A stretch of DNA of 64,000 nt from Oceanobacillus jeddahensis. GTDB lineage: Bacteria; Bacillota; Bacilli; Bacillales; Amphibacillaceae. A program made the translations under genes and the position numbers. Numbering within the stretch: position 1 is the stretch's first letter; every line of letters starts with the position of its first letter. The notes under the pieces are model-generated. The model was not told the DNA's origin. It saw nothing but the letters and a program-made list of their open reading frames with translations, and did not search any database. The stretch spans positions 335,121 to 399,120 of the forward strand of contig NZ_CCDM010000003.1 in assembly GCF_000750635.1 (NCBI RefSeq), read 5' to 3'. This document shows, in pieces, positions 49,808-60,047 of this stretch.

Positions 49808-50138
49808 CAAAAAACCCGTCCCTTATTATAAAAAATAAGGGACGGGTTTTTCCCGCGTTGCCACCCTAGTTGATACCAAAAGATATCCACCTTTATCAGT
49901 TAACGCCTGCAACACGTTTATATCTACTCATCTCATTCGATATAACTCCTCCAGAATGTCTTTCATATAAGCCGTATAGATAGTTGCTTCCAGCCAATGA
50001 CAACTACTCTCTTGCTATCAGTACTTATATTACTTTTTCCTTCAACGGTTTCATTCATTTAATTTTAAGAACTTCTGCTGACACTGCCTATGTTCTTCTG
50101 GCGATGCAGAAGTGACCATATCCTATGGAAATGGAATG
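49808..50138 (-). promoter_or_regulatory. T-box riboswitch of hisS-aspS
   Basis: The minus strand carries AGGGTGGCAACGCGGG (49852-49867) and a strong terminator, AAAACCCGTCCCTTATT with its complement (49808-49850). About 270 bases of stem I to III precede it. Senses uncharged tRNA, presumably tRNA-His; the specifier codon was not resolved. Confidence 0.92.
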
Positions 50139-50144
50139 ATTATA

Positions 50145-50173
50145 ATAATAAGGTTAGTTTCCCGCAATGTCAA
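50145..50173 (-). promoter_or_regulatory. hisS promoter
   Basis: Minus strand TTGACA (50168-50173), 17-base spacer, TATTAT (50145-50150). The -35 element overlaps the yrzK stop codon. Confidence 0.8.
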
Positions 50174-50343
50174 GGGCGACCTAACCTTTTTTTTAATTGT
50201 TTTACTTCCTGTATGGAAATTCCAAGTTCTGTTGCTATTTCTAAATAGGTAGAGGATTGTTCCATTTTAAGAAAATGATGGAAATCAGTCATCAGTAATT
50301 CTGAATAATTATTGACATTACGCTGTTTTGTGTCTCGATGCAT
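50170..50343 (-). CDS. yrzK: Small helix-turn-helix-like protein YrzK
   Basis: 57-residue protein beginning MHRDTKQRNVNNYSEL and ending VKQLKKRLGRP; the second half (YLEIATELGISIQEVKQLKK) looks like a helix-turn-helix. AAAGGAG lies about 10 bases before the ATG (50341-50343). B. subtilis has a small gene, yrzK, between dtd and hisS, the same place. Function unknown. It precedes the hisS T-box, and its stop codon falls within the hisS -35 hexamer. Confidence 0.78.
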   Translation of the reverse strand: MHRDTKQRNVNNYSELLMTDFHHFLKMEQSSTYLEIATELGISIQEVKQLKKRLGRP

Positions 50344-50375
50344 AACTTAAATTCTCCTTTAAAACGATTTAAGGG

Positions 50376-50505
50376 CGCGTTTAAAAAGTTTGATTGAAAG
50401 AGCCAAGTCGGCTGACGAAATTCCCGACTCCGGAACATTAGCGGTTTTAGTACAAGAACTTGACTTCGCCGCTTATCATTCGGGGACTTTTTAAACACTC
50501 TCTTT
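50376..50505. repeat. Palindromic intergenic repeat with GTTTAAAAAGT ends
   Basis: GCGTTTAAAAAGTTTG at the left and GGGGACTTTTTAAACACTC at the right, inverted; the interior includes a small CCGAC-type hairpin. Ends resemble those at 40985. A frame across it (50292-50549, minus) is spurious. Confidence 0.65.
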
Positions 50506-50555
50506 AAGTTTTTATAGCATCTCCACAAAAGACTAACCTTATTCTTCACACTCTC

Positions 50556-51002
50556 TTATCTGTCTTTGCTATCCAAAATTAACGTCACAGGTCCGTCATT
50601 TACTAGATTGACATCCATCATTGCTCCAAATGTTCCTGTTTCTGTCACGATACCTTCTGCGCGTAAAGCTTCGTTAAATGATTCATATAAAGCTTTTGCT
50701 TCGTCAGGCTTTGCTGCTTTGATAAAGCTCGGACGTCTGCCTTTCTTCGTATCTCCATATAATGTAAATTGAGATACAGATAAAATACTTCCTTCTACAT
50801 CTTTAATCGAATGATTCATTTTATCATTGTCATCTTCAAAAATACGTAAGTGAACAATCTTATTCACAAGGTACTTTAGATCTTCTTCGTTATCTTCATG
50901 TGTCACACCAACAAGCAAAAGAAAGCCTTTCTGTATGGCACCAACTTTTTCATTTCCAACGATGACAGAAGCTTCCTTCACCCGTTGTAATACTACTTTC
51001 AT
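50556..51002 (-). CDS. dtd: D-aminoacyl-tRNA deacylase
   Basis: Removes D-amino acids (and glycine from tRNA-Ala) mischarged onto tRNA. 148 residues with the two catalytic-site motifs SQFTLYG (SQxTLyG) and NDGPVT (NxGPxT), and [10 protein letters not shown] between. It lies 15 bases after relA, as in B. subtilis. Confidence 0.96.
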   Translation of the reverse strand: MKVVLQRVKEASVIVGNEKVGAIQKGFLLLVGVTHEDNEEDLKYLVNKIVHLRIFEDDNDKMNHSIKDVEGSILSVSQFTLYGDTKKGRRPSFIKAAKPDEAKALYESFNEALRAEGIVTETGTFGAMMDVNLVNDGPVTLILDSKDR

Positions 51003-51017
51003 AACAATAAACGCTCC

Positions 51018-53213
51018 TTATTGAACTGTTCTTGTAACGGTATATACTTCCCGAATTCGTTTTATTCGATCCACTACTTTCCTCAAATGGTTGGTATTAT
51101 GGATTAAAATTGTTAATTGAATAACAGCCATTTTATTCCGGTCCGATTTGCCGTTAACATGTGTAATATTGGTTTTTGTTTCATTGACAGCTTGTAATAC
51201 CTCATTAAGAAGACCACGACGATCATATCCAGTAATCTCCAAGTCTACATGATATTGTTTACGTTCTGCATATTGATTTTTCCATTTTACATCAATATAT
51301 CGCTGCCTTGCTTATTCGGTCTGTACATTTGGGCAATCTGCACGGTGGACAGATACTCCTCTGCCTTTGGTAATATACCCCAAAATATCGTCACCAGGTA
51401 CAGGATTACAACATTTTGCTATTCGTACAAGTAAATTATTAACACCCGCAACTTCAATACCTGAATCTTTCTTAGAAGATGGTCTTGCTTTATCCGTTTT
51501 TACTTCTTCTATTTTTGTTTCCAGATCTTGATCTACTTCCCGTGAATGACGGATTCTTTCGGTCAACCGGGTAGCGATGAGTGCTGCAGTAATGCCCTGA
51601 TAGCCAACAGCAGCATACATATCTTCTTCATTTGTAAAATTGAATTTGTCAAATACACGTTGCAAATTATCTGGAGTCAATACTTCTTTTGGCTCGATAT
51701 CAAAGGAGCGTATTTCTCTTTCAACAGCTTCTCTTCCTTTAACAATATTTTCATCACGCTGTTGTTTTTTGAAAAATTGTTTTATCTTACTTTTAGCTTG
51801 GGAGGTTTGAACCATTTTCAACCAATCCTGTGATGGGCCATAGGAGTGCTTAGACGTCATGACATCAACAATATCTCCATTTTGTAGTTCATAGTCCAAA
51901 GGCTCCATTTTTCCATTGATTTTTGCTCCAATGGTTTTATTACCAATTTCTGTATGAATCTTATAAGCAAAATCAATCGGAATGGAGCCAGACGGTAATT
52001 CGATAACCTCTCCTTTTGGCGTGAAAACATAAACCATATCTGAAAAAAGATCAATCTTAAGCGACTCCATAAACTCTTCTGCATCATGGGTATCGCTTTG
52101 CCATTCCAATATTTCCCGGAACCAAGACAGCTTTTCTTCAAAGGAACTTTTCCCTTTTGCTTGTCTGCCTTCTTTATATGCCCAATGAGCCGCAATTCCG
52201 TATTCGGCAATATCATGCATTTCCTTGGTACGAATTTGCACCTCAAGCGGATCACCTTTAGGTCCTATCACCGTTGTATGCAAAGATTGATATAGATTTT
52301 GTTTTGGCATGGCAATATAATCCTTAAATCTGCCAGGCATTGGTTTCCAATTTGTATGAATAATACCTAAGACTGCATAGCAATCCTTAATATTATCAAC
52401 TAAAATTCGCACAGCAAGAAGGTCATATATTTCATTAAATTGCTTTTTCTGATTAACCATTTTTTGATAAATACTATATAAATGTTTTGGACGCCCAGAC
52501 ATCTCTGCCTTAATATTAACAGCTTTAAATTCCTGGGAAAGATCATCAATGACTTCTTGAATGTAAGATTCTCTTTCTTCTCTTTTCTGCTTCATTAACT
52601 GAACAATACGATAATATTGCTGCGGATTAAGATAACGTAATGCCGTATCCTCTAACTCCCATTTTATCGTAGAAATTCCTAAACGATGAGCCAGTGGAGC
52701 GAAGATTTCCAAAGTTTCATTAGAAATACGTCTTTGCTTTTCAGGAGGTAAATGCTTTAATGTCCTCATATTATGCAACCTGTCAGCTAACTTAATCATG
52801 ATAACACGGATATCTCTTGCCATTGCCACAAACATTTTCCGATGGTTTTCTGCTTGTTGCGCTTCTTTTGTTTCGTAGCGAATTTTACCAAGTTTTGTTA
52901 CACCATCTACAAGTGCAGCTATTTCATGATTAAATTCTTCTTCAATTTGTTCAAACGTTACATCTGTATCCTCAATAACGTCATGCAGAAAACCAGCTGA
53001 AATTGTTTCTGCATCCATTAACAGCTCAGCAAGTATACCTGCAACTTGTACTGGATGAATAATATATGGTTCCCCAGATTTACGAAATTGGTCTTTATGA
53101 GCCTCTTTCGCAAATTCATAAGCATGTTCAATTAAAGCAACATCTTCATCAGATAGATATTCTTTTACTTTTTCTACAATATCTGTAATGTTGACATTTT
53201 CATCTTTTGCCAT
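51018..53213 (-). pseudogene. relA: Bifunctional (p)ppGpp synthetase/hydrolase, interrupted by an in-frame stop
   Basis: Stringent-response enzyme. The start is ATG 53211-53213 (AAAGGTG 7 bases upstream). Residues 1-633 are intact: HD hydrolase (HD77-78 in [10 protein letters not shown]), the synthetase domain, TGS ([25 protein letters not shown]) and the zinc-finger-like segment [19 protein letters not shown]. Codon 634 is TAA (51312-51314). Beyond it the same frame continues for 97 residues with the full ACT domain (LEITGYDRRGLLNEVLQAVN) to a TAA at 51018. Total codons match the ~734-residue family length. The product is probably a 633-residue protein without ACT; sequencing error cannot be excluded. 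Confidence 0.9.
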
Positions 53214-53384
53214 GTAATCACCTTTATTTACCTTCAATATTAAAAAATTATTTCTGTTCTATATCAAAATCTATGGTTGACAAACTAGGTATAATGATCA
53301 TTTGTAATAACAGCTACGGCCATTTGTAGGCAAGTAATCGTAACACTACGCTAGTTCGTTTCATTACTATCTGTTTTAAACTAT

Positions 53385-53402
53385 ATTAACCTGACAATAT
53401 TG
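53385..53402 (-). repeat. Terminus of the 107-bp element (diverged)
   Basis: ATTAACCTGACAATATTG, one mismatch from the 41.8 kb terminus, again followed by GATAATCTCAG, a decayed form of GTAATCGCAG. The opposite terminus was not found. Confidence 0.65.
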
Positions 53403-53697
53403 ATAATCTCAGTCTATCCCTAAAAAATGTTAACTAGTGTTAATTTCATATCAACTATTGATTTTAACGTTAACTCATTACAATTGATAGAGCTTTGTTG
53501 TTTTAAAATTATCGCACTAAACCGATATGAAAATAAAAATAGCAACAAGTGTTTTAAAGCTTGAAGCCATTTCTTCCATTAAAATCTCTTACATTTCTCC
53601 GATTTAAAAACATTATTCGATAATAATTACTATTATAAGACTTTTTTTATATTTCTGTCCAACTAAAACCTAATATAAGTGGATAAAATAATCTATA

Positions 53698-53740
53698 CAA
53701 AAAGAGTCAACACAGTATTCATCTCTGTTTGACTCTTTTT
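53698..53740 (-). terminator. Terminator of recJ-apt
   Basis: 16-bp stem with one mismatch, AAAAGAGTCAACACAG / CTGTTTGACTCTTTTT, followed by a T-rich run on the minus strand. Confidence 0.9.
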
Positions 53741-53751
53741 GAACTTCCTCT

Positions 53752-54264
53752 TTAATAGGTCATTATTGTAAGGACATCGTAGCCTTCCAACTTATCCTTC
53801 CCATCTAAATAGCTTAACTCAACTAAGAAAGCACAACCCACAACGATTCCTCCAAGTTGCTCTACTAAATTAATCGTTGCTTCAATGGTACCGCCTGTTG
53901 CTAAAAGATCATCTGTAATTAAAACACGCTGCCCAGGCTCAATCGCATCCTTATGAATGGTTAATACATTTTTTCCATACTCTAACCCATAATCTACTTT
54001 AATTACTTCACGCGGCAATTTCCCTTCTTTACGGACAGGGGCAAAACCAATTTCTAAGGCATAAGATACCGGACATCCGACAATAAATCCTCTTGCTTCC
54101 GGACCTACAACAACATCTATTTCTTTTTCTTTTGCATAGTTTACAATTTCATCCACGGCCGATTTATAAGCCGGTCCATTGGCCATTAATGGCGTAATAT
54201 CCTTAAAACGAACCCCTTCTTTCGGCCAATTCTCAACAATCTCAATATGTTCTTTATAATCCAT
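53752..54264 (-). CDS. apt: Adenine phosphoribosyltransferase
   Basis: Salvages adenine to AMP using PRPP. 170 residues; the PRPP loop is [13 protein letters not shown] and the N-terminal [18 protein letters not shown] matches the family. It overlaps the end of recJ by 11 bases, so translation is coupled. The order recJ-apt-relA is the B. subtilis order. Confidence 0.97.
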   Translation of the reverse strand: MDYKEHIEIVENWPKEGVRFKDITPLMANGPAYKSAVDEIVNYAKEKEIDVVVGPEARGFIVGCPVSYALEIGFAPVRKEGKLPREVIKVDYGLEYGKNVLTIHKDAIEPGQRVLITDDLLATGGTIEATINLVEQLGGIVVGCAFLVELSYLDGKDKLEGYDVLTIMTY

Positions 54265-56563
54265 ACACTACTTCCTCCTTCAAATTTTTAGACGCATCCA
54301 TACAAGTTTCAAACCATTTTTTTAAATCTTGGTAGTTAGAATAAATAAGTATATTTTCTGCTTCTTTTTGTTTCATACAGGTCTGGTAAATGATTGAATC
54401 CGATAAATCTTTTTTATGTGCCGCTTCCTTATAACGAAGCCAGCCATCCTTCTTCTCTACAAATCCTAAATCTGCAAAAACATCTGTCATAAACATCACT
54501 TTTGCTTCATTCCATCCACGATGCTGTTCAATCGCTTTTTGCATCTCAGCAATCGCAAACTGCTTATGCTGTTTAATCAGACGGTAATAATCCCCAAACT
54601 CTTTCCTGGAAGGGAACTGAAACGGATATTGGTTTGGAACCTGACGTATCGCAATGACAATGTTTTCCGGATTCACTTGCTGGATAATTTCCTTTATATC
54701 ATTTAACGATTCAGGCAACGCTGTAAAGCCGATTGTTTGTTGAGAACGAAGATCTTTAGAGAATGTCTCTTTATAAGTAAATGCCTCTAAGTGCTCAGCG
54801 ATTTGTACAGGTCCATCACAAGTAAACACTTCTTTTACAGTGTTTGGAAGTAATTGTTCCGCTTTTTTTCCACGTAAATCAAATAGCTGCCATTCATTAA
54901 TCTTCAAATCCTTCATCATTAATTGGGCATTTCTTCTGCCGTTCCAATCGTTAATGGAAAGCTCTCCGACAACAGATACCTTTGTGTAAGGAGAAATAGC
55001 TTCTTTTAACTCTCCGAACCCAAAACCAACCATATCTATTTGTGCACCGGACGAAGTAAATTGCATTTTTAAATGATTCTTTTTACTTCCAATTTGACGA
55101 ACTTCTTTTGGTATTTCATTTATCTCAAATAACGGTTTAGGATTACCCATACCAAACGGTGAAAGCTTTTCTATCTCTTCAATGAGATTAACATTAATAT
55201 CTGTTATATCTAATATAGCATTTATAGATAATTCCTGCTTAAAATCTTCTTCTGATAAATTTTCAAAAAGTAAATTGTCCAAGGCTGCTTCCAGTTCCGT
55301 TAAATTTTCAGCAGGTAATGTCATTCCTGCTGCTTGAGCATGCCCGCCGAAATGTGTGAATAAATCTCTGACCGTCATACAGCCTTCAAATAAATCAAAT
55401 GCAGGTATGCTTCTGGCTGAACCTTTGACAATTCCTTGCTCCGGTTTGATGGCGAGCACAATTGCCGGACGATCGTATTGCTGGACTAATTTAGAAGCAA
55501 CGATTCCTAATACACCCTCATTCCAGCCTTCTTTTGCTACAATAATAATCCGTTTATCTGTTTGAACCATTTCCATTGCTTCGTCTACAATATCTTGAAC
55601 AATTTTTTTGCGCTGCTCATTAATATGATTTAATTCATTCGCCATTTCTAAAGCAATTCCACTATCTTCTTCCAGAAGAAGATCGACGGCTAAATCGGCA
55701 TCACCAAGTCTTCCTACAGCGTTTAATCGTGGTCCAATACGAAAACCAATATCTTCTTCGGTAATGGTTTCCTCTAGTTGGCACACTTGTTTTAAAGCTC
55801 TTAGCCCAACATCATTCGTAGATTGTAGTTCTTTTAGGCCAAATGTCGCCAGTATTCGGTTTTCAGAAACCAACGGCACCAAATCTGCAATAGTGCCTAT
55901 CGCTACAAAAGGAAGTACTTCTGTTGGCAGTTCTCCGATTAAAGCTTGGGCCAGCTTTAGGGAAACACCTACACCTGCAAGCTCTTTAAAAGAATAATTC
56001 TCCGATAACTTCGGATGAATAACTGTGTAACAATCCGGTATTTCTGCCTGAGGTTCATGGTGATCAGTAATGATCAAATCGATCCCAAGCTCTTTAGCTA
56101 CTTCCGCTTCATGAACAGAAGCAATTCCTGTATCAACAGTTATAATTAACCCAAATCCTGCTTGTTGAAGCTGTCTAAACGCTAATTCATTAGGTCCATA
56201 TCCTTCTGTAAATCGATTCGGAATATAGTATTCACAATCTGCACCAATTTTTTTTAATGCGTGCAATAGAACAACAGTAGAGCTTACCCCATCAGCATCA
56301 TAATCTCCATATACAGCAATTTTTTCATTATTATTGGCTGCTTCCTTAATCCGTTGTACCGTTTTCTCCATTCCACTCAATAGAAATGGGTCTATTAAGT
56401 TATTTAGATCAGGCTGCATAAATTGTTTAGCTTCTTCTGTCGTAGTAATTCCTCTTTGTAAAAATAGATCCTTTACAATAGGTGACAACTCTATTTCTAT
56501 CGAATCTCTATCCTTTACAGGAGGATTATTTATATATTTCCAATTTGCTTTACTTGATAGCAT
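54254..56563 (-). CDS. recJ: Single-stranded DNA 5'-3' exonuclease RecJ
   Basis: Exonuclease for recombination and mismatch repair. 769 residues, longer than E. coli RecJ because of the Firmicute C-terminal extension. DHH phosphoesterase motifs [13 protein letters not shown] and ITDHHEPQ, the DHHA1 motif [12 protein letters not shown], then an OB fold. The C-terminal ~200 residues (from about 560) are less conserved. Confidence 0.95.
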   Translation of the reverse strand: MLSSKANWKYINNPPVKDRDSIEIELSPIVKDLFLQRGITTTEEAKQFMQPDLNNLIDPFLLSGMEKTVQRIKEAANNNEKIAVYGDYDADGVSSTVVLLHALKKIGADCEYYIPNRFTEGYGPNELAFRQLQQAGFGLIITVDTGIASVHEAEVAKELGIDLIITDHHEPQAEIPDCYTVIHPKLSENYSFKELAGVGVSLKLAQALIGELPTEVLPFVAIGTIADLVPLVSENRILATFGLKELQSTNDVGLRALKQVCQLEETITEEDIGFRIGPRLNAVGRLGDADLAVDLLLEEDSGIALEMANELNHINEQRKKIVQDIVDEAMEMVQTDKRIIIVAKEGWNEGVLGIVASKLVQQYDRPAIVLAIKPEQGIVKGSARSIPAFDLFEGCMTVRDLFTHFGGHAQAAGMTLPAENLTELEAALDNLLFENLSEEDFKQELSINAILDITDINVNLIEEIEKLSPFGMGNPKPLFEINEIPKEVRQIGSKKNHLKMQFTSSGAQIDMVGFGFGELKEAISPYTKVSVVGELSINDWNGRRNAQLMMKDLKINEWQLFDLRGKKAEQLLPNTVKEVFTCDGPVQIAEHLEAFTYKETFSKDLRSQQTIGFTALPESLNDIKEIIQQVNPENIVIAIRQVPNQYPFQFPSRKEFGDYYRLIKQHKQFAIAEMQKAIEQHRGWNEAKVMFMTDVFADLGFVEKKDGWLRYKEAAHKKDLSDSIIYQTCMKQKEAENILIYSNYQDLKKWFETCMDASKNLKEEVVYGL

Positions 56564-56647
56564 AAATTCACCCCTGACCTAGCTATTATACTAAACTAAA
56601 TCAGGGGCATCAAATAGATTCCTTTAATTATAAATGAATAAGGCAGA

Positions 56648-57028
56648 TCATTCTTTATTTGTTCTTTTTGTATTTCTTCTTTCACGACGCATTTCTTCTC
56701 GAGATTCTTTTTTATCTTCTTGTTCATTTGCATTATCTTCTTGATTCAGCTCATCTGTCAAACCATAAGCTGCCATTCGTTTTTTTAGTCGTTCATTTTC
56801 TGTACGAAGTTTTTTGACTTCATGATGCGCTCTGTATAGCCTAATGGCTCCCACAGCTGCAGTGATCAATCCTCCCATTAACACAGAAAAGAGAATAACG
56901 AGGATCAAAGGTGATTCCTGTGTCCAAAATAAATAGTTTACTGCAACAGGATCCACATTAATAACTGCAAAAACAGCTATAATAATTACAAATATAATTG
57001 CGAGTATGACGTAAACTTGTCCATTCAT
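56648..57028 (-). CDS. yrvD: LapA-domain (DUF1049) membrane protein YrvD
   Basis: 126 residues: two membrane helices (about 4-25 and 40-62), then a cytoplasmic coiled coil (about 66-85) and a highly charged tail rich in Glu and Arg. The family is related to LapA/LptB-assembly factors in other bacteria; role unknown in Firmicutes. It lies between secDF and recJ. Confidence 0.85.
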   Translation of the reverse strand: MNGQVYVILAIIFVIIIAVFAVINVDPVAVNYLFWTQESPLILVILFSVLMGGLITAAVGAIRLYRAHHEVKKLRTENERLKKRMAAYGLTDELNQEDNANEQEDKKESREEMRRERRNTKRTNKE

Positions 57029-57100
57029 AAAACTTCCTCCATTAAAAAATATTTACTAACTATTCATTACCCGATTAGCTATTATTTTAAGCATCCTAAT

Positions 57101-57303
57101 TAAAAAGAGAGCTTTCCATTGTTTTGAATAATAATGTTCAGACAGGTCTGTGATTCAGCAGACCCGCCCAAAAACATTACTATGTTGAAAGCTCTCTTTT
57201 TGTATTTTACAAATGATATATTAAGAATTTGGTTTTTCACAAAAATCTATGGGTGACATCGAAGATATAATTTTGATGTTGCCCCAAGAATTGCTTAATA
57301 TAT
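57101..57303 (-). terminator. Terminator complex downstream of secDF
   Basis: Two structures. Just past the secDF stop, ATATATTAAG / CTTAATATAT (57216-57225 / 57294-57303) enclose GGGTGACATC / GATGTTGCCC. Further on, a ~100-base imperfect hairpin (57101-57201) has a 15-bp end stem AAAAAGAGAGCTTTC / GAAAGCTCTCTTTTT with a T-run and an inner GGTCTG/CAGACC loop; this is the likely terminator. Confidence 0.7.
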
Positions 57304-59577
57304 TTATACTTGCGGTCCATCTACACGTTCTTTCTTTCTAAAATCAACTGGCTTATCTTTTACTTTTCTACCTCTCCATACTAACCAAAGCTGGGAAGCA
57401 AGGAATAGAGAAGAATAAGTTCCAGCCAGCAATCCAATTAATAGCGCAAAAGCGAAAGCCCAAATAGATGACGCTCCAAGTACCATAAAAGCAACAACTG
57501 CTATAATGGTTGTAATAGACGTATTCATTGTCCGGATAAATGATTGAACGATACTCTTATTTACGATTTCCGCAAGCTTCTTAAAGGACTTCACTCTTTT
57601 CTCTCGACGAATGTTTTCTCTAATCCGATCAAAAATAACGAGGGTATTATTCAAGGAATAACCGATTATCGTTAAAATTGCGGCTACAATTGTAACATCA
57701 AATTCAATTTGCGTTACGCTAAATGCTACTAGCATAAACAAAACGTCATGTAACAAGGCAATTATCGCTGTCAACCCAAAGAAGAATTCAAAACGGATCG
57801 CAATATAGGCAACGATAAATACGGATGCAATTGCTACAGCATAAATCGCATTTCTCACCAGTTCTTGACCAACAATTGGCGATACCACGCTCACGCTAGG
57901 CTCATGATCATAAATTTCTAAGAAATGCTGCTGTACTGTATCCACTTCTCCTTCATCTAGAACGGTGTCAAAACGGACAACGCCAATATCATTGTTTTCA
58001 CCTGATAAATTTACGGAGTTTATCTCATAACCAAGCTCTGCAAATTCTGATTCTATTTCTTCTTCGGTCAAGCTTTGGTCAGCTACCACTTCTATTCGTG
58101 AGCCACTTGTAAAATCAACGCCTGGGTTAATTCTAAAGATACCAATACCGACAGCTCCAATAATGACTAATATTAAGGTAAAGGTAAAGAATTTCTTACG
58201 ATGATTTGTGAAATTAACTTGCTTTCCAAAAATAGTTGGTTCTAGCTCTTCGCCTTCTGAAATATCCTTGATTTGGTTCTTATTTACTCCCAGCCACGCT
58301 TTTCTTTTTTTCAAAAAGCCGCTTTGCACCCATAATGCCAAGAGTGCTCTAGAACCGAATACTGCAGTGATAAAGCTGATGATAATACTGATAATTAACA
58401 TCGTTGCAAATCCTTTAACAGAACTTGTTCCAAATATAAATAACACAGCAGCTGCAATCAATGTTGTTAAGTTAGCATCTAAAATAGTCACAAAGGAACT
58501 CTTATTCCCAGATTGAAATGCCGCTTTCACAGATTTACCGACACGTAATTCCTCTTTAATGCGTTCAAACGTAATAACGTTCGCATCGACTGCCATCCCT
58601 ACTCCCAGAATCAAAGCAGCTATACCAGGCAATGTTAATACACCGTTCAGCAATTCAAAAATCAACACGACCAAAAATACATATACAGCTAAATTAATCG
58701 AAGCAATAACACCACTGAAACGATAAAAAACGCAAAGATAAAGGATGATTAAACCAATTCCAATAATTCCTGCAAAAACCGTCTCATTTAATGCTTGTTC
58801 ACCGAATTGTGCACCTACTGAAGTAGAGAAAATTTCATTCATATGTACATCGAGTGAACCAGAATTAATAATATCTGCCATTTGCTGGGCCGATTCCACT
58901 GTAAAGTTTCCCTCTATCATAACATCATTGGAATGAATCGCTTGACTGACTGCCGGAGCAGAAACAAATTTAGGGTCTTCTTTTGTGGCTTCTTCAGCAA
59001 AAGAATCTTCTCCTTCTTGATAATCCATCCAAATAACAAGTCGATTATCCTCCATTTGGCTGATTTCTTGTGTTACTTCACCAAATTTGGAGGCATCTTG
59101 TAATTGCAAGGTAACAATCGGAGCATTTGTATTCGGATTATAATCCTGTCTGGCGCTTCCTTCTACGATATCAGACCCATGCAGATACTCTTCATCTTCC
59201 ACATCTCTAAAGGATAATTGAGCAGATGTTGACAGCAACTCTCTTGCTTCCGCCTGATTATCAACTCCTGCAAGCTGTACCCGGATCCGGTCGTCTCCTT
59301 CTATATCAATGACCGCTTCACTAATACCGAGACGGTTTACGCGGTCATTTAATGTTTCTACAGTTCCTTCCATTAAGCTTCCTGAAATTTCTTGACCTTC
59401 TTCAACAGGCTCTACTTCATATAAAACTTCAAACCCGCCCTGCAAATCCAAGCCAAGATTTACATTACTTACCAGATTGCTAAACGTTGTTCCAATTACT
59501 CCTGCCAAAACTGCGATGACAAGAAAAAAGGCAACGATTCTGCCTCTTTTTTTCATCGTTTGCGCTTCCTCCTTCAT
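57304..59577 (-). CDS. secDF: Fused protein-export membrane protein SecDF
   Basis: Uses the proton gradient to help pull proteins through SecYEG from the outside. 757 residues as a natural SecD-SecF fusion with about 12 membrane helices. The SecD half has NLGLDLQGGFEVLYEV, the first extracellular domain and GVGMAVDANVITFERI; the SecF half has NPGVDFTSGSRIEV and IGYSLNNTLVIFDRIRENIR. It lies 25 bases after comN. The yajC gene, its Sec partner, is 2.7 kb away. Confidence 0.96.
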   Translation of the reverse strand: MKEEAQTMKKRGRIVAFFLVIAVLAGVIGTTFSNLVSNVNLGLDLQGGFEVLYEVEPVEEGQEISGSLMEGTVETLNDRVNRLGISEAVIDIEGDDRIRVQLAGVDNQAEARELLSTSAQLSFRDVEDEEYLHGSDIVEGSARQDYNPNTNAPIVTLQLQDASKFGEVTQEISQMEDNRLVIWMDYQEGEDSFAEEATKEDPKFVSAPAVSQAIHSNDVMIEGNFTVESAQQMADIINSGSLDVHMNEIFSTSVGAQFGEQALNETVFAGIIGIGLIILYLCVFYRFSGVIASINLAVYVFLVVLIFELLNGVLTLPGIAALILGVGMAVDANVITFERIKEELRVGKSVKAAFQSGNKSSFVTILDANLTTLIAAAVLFIFGTSSVKGFATMLIISIIISFITAVFGSRALLALWVQSGFLKKRKAWLGVNKNQIKDISEGEELEPTIFGKQVNFTNHRKKFFTFTLILVIIGAVGIGIFRINPGVDFTSGSRIEVVADQSLTEEEIESEFAELGYEINSVNLSGENNDIGVVRFDTVLDEGEVDTVQQHFLEIYDHEPSVSVVSPIVGQELVRNAIYAVAIASVFIVAYIAIRFEFFFGLTAIIALLHDVLFMLVAFSVTQIEFDVTIVAAILTIIGYSLNNTLVIFDRIRENIRREKRVKSFKKLAEIVNKSIVQSFIRTMNTSITTIIAVVAFMVLGASSIWAFAFALLIGLLAGTYSSLFLASQLWLVWRGRKVKDKPVDFRKKERVDGPQV

Positions 59578-59602
59578 ATACCAACCTTTTATTTAATAGG
59601 AA

Positions 59603-59902
59603 CTATTCCCCTGTATCAGGTGAACTTCCTAAAAGTGCTTCAATCGAAGCGGCTAAATCATCATTTTCATAGGATTGAATAGTTAAATAGCTTAAATAAA
59701 TAGATGATTTCAAATGAAAAATATCTTGAACAATTTCATGCAACCTTTTTTCAGGCTCACCCTTCCAAGTTTTTACACAAAGGCATTTCCACACATCTTC
59801 TGGAGTCGCTTGTTCATACCCTAACATTTCTAATTCTTCTTGCTTGCTTTGTAATGCCGGATAAATCATTTCTTTCCATGTATCTACATGTTGGTTTTCC
59901 AT
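59603..59902 (-). CDS. comN: Post-transcriptional regulator ComN (YrzD)
   Basis: 99-residue protein of the ComN/post-transcriptional regulator family, which in B. subtilis controls comE mRNA. Conserved YEQATPEDVWKCLCVKTWKG and DIFHLKSSIYLSYLTIQ. It lies between spoVB (divergent) and secDF, the B. subtilis arrangement. Confidence 0.87.
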   Translation of the reverse strand: MENQHVDTWKEMIYPALQSKQEELEMLGYEQATPEDVWKCLCVKTWKGEPEKRLHEIVQDIFHLKSSIYLSYLTIQSYENDDLAASIEALLGSSPDTGE

Positions 59903-59971
59903 TTCATCCCACCATTTCTATTTAATCTCCATGAACTTCTTTCTTAATTGTATGTCTTTTTTATTCAACTG

Positions 59972-60001
59972 TCATGGTTTGTCCATTACACAGCATATAT
60001 A
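59972..60001 (+). promoter_or_regulatory. Candidate sigma-E promoter for spoVB
   Basis: TCATGGT (59972-59978), 15-base spacer, CATATATA (59994-60001); partial matches to the sigma-E -35 and -10 patterns, placed 46 bases before the start. Inference from a weak match and the known sigma-E control of spoVB in B. subtilis. Confidence 0.3.
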
Positions 60002-60047
60002 TCATTGTATATCAAATTTATTTTTTTGAGAAGGCGGGGCAACACAA

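Larger units (their letters stand above)
53214..53751. other. Gap between apt and relA
   Basis: 538 bases: AACACTACGCT near 53342-53352 and a terminus of the 107-bp element (53385-53402) followed by a decayed hairpin module, then AT-rich sequence and the apt terminator. No gene seen. Confidence 0.6.

Noticed and set aside
50292..50549. 85-codon minus-strand frame near dtd
   Set aside because: It runs through a palindromic repeat and the 5' part of yrzK in another frame; no ribosome site.
51018..51242. Separate small ACT-domain gene
   Set aside because: The sequence between the relA TAA and this frame is in phase and encodes the normal Rel linker; there is no promoter or ribosome site, so it is the tail of relA.
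51300..51330. Frameshift as the cause of relA interruption
   Set aside because: Reading stays in one frame through the stop; only a single nonsense codon separates the parts.
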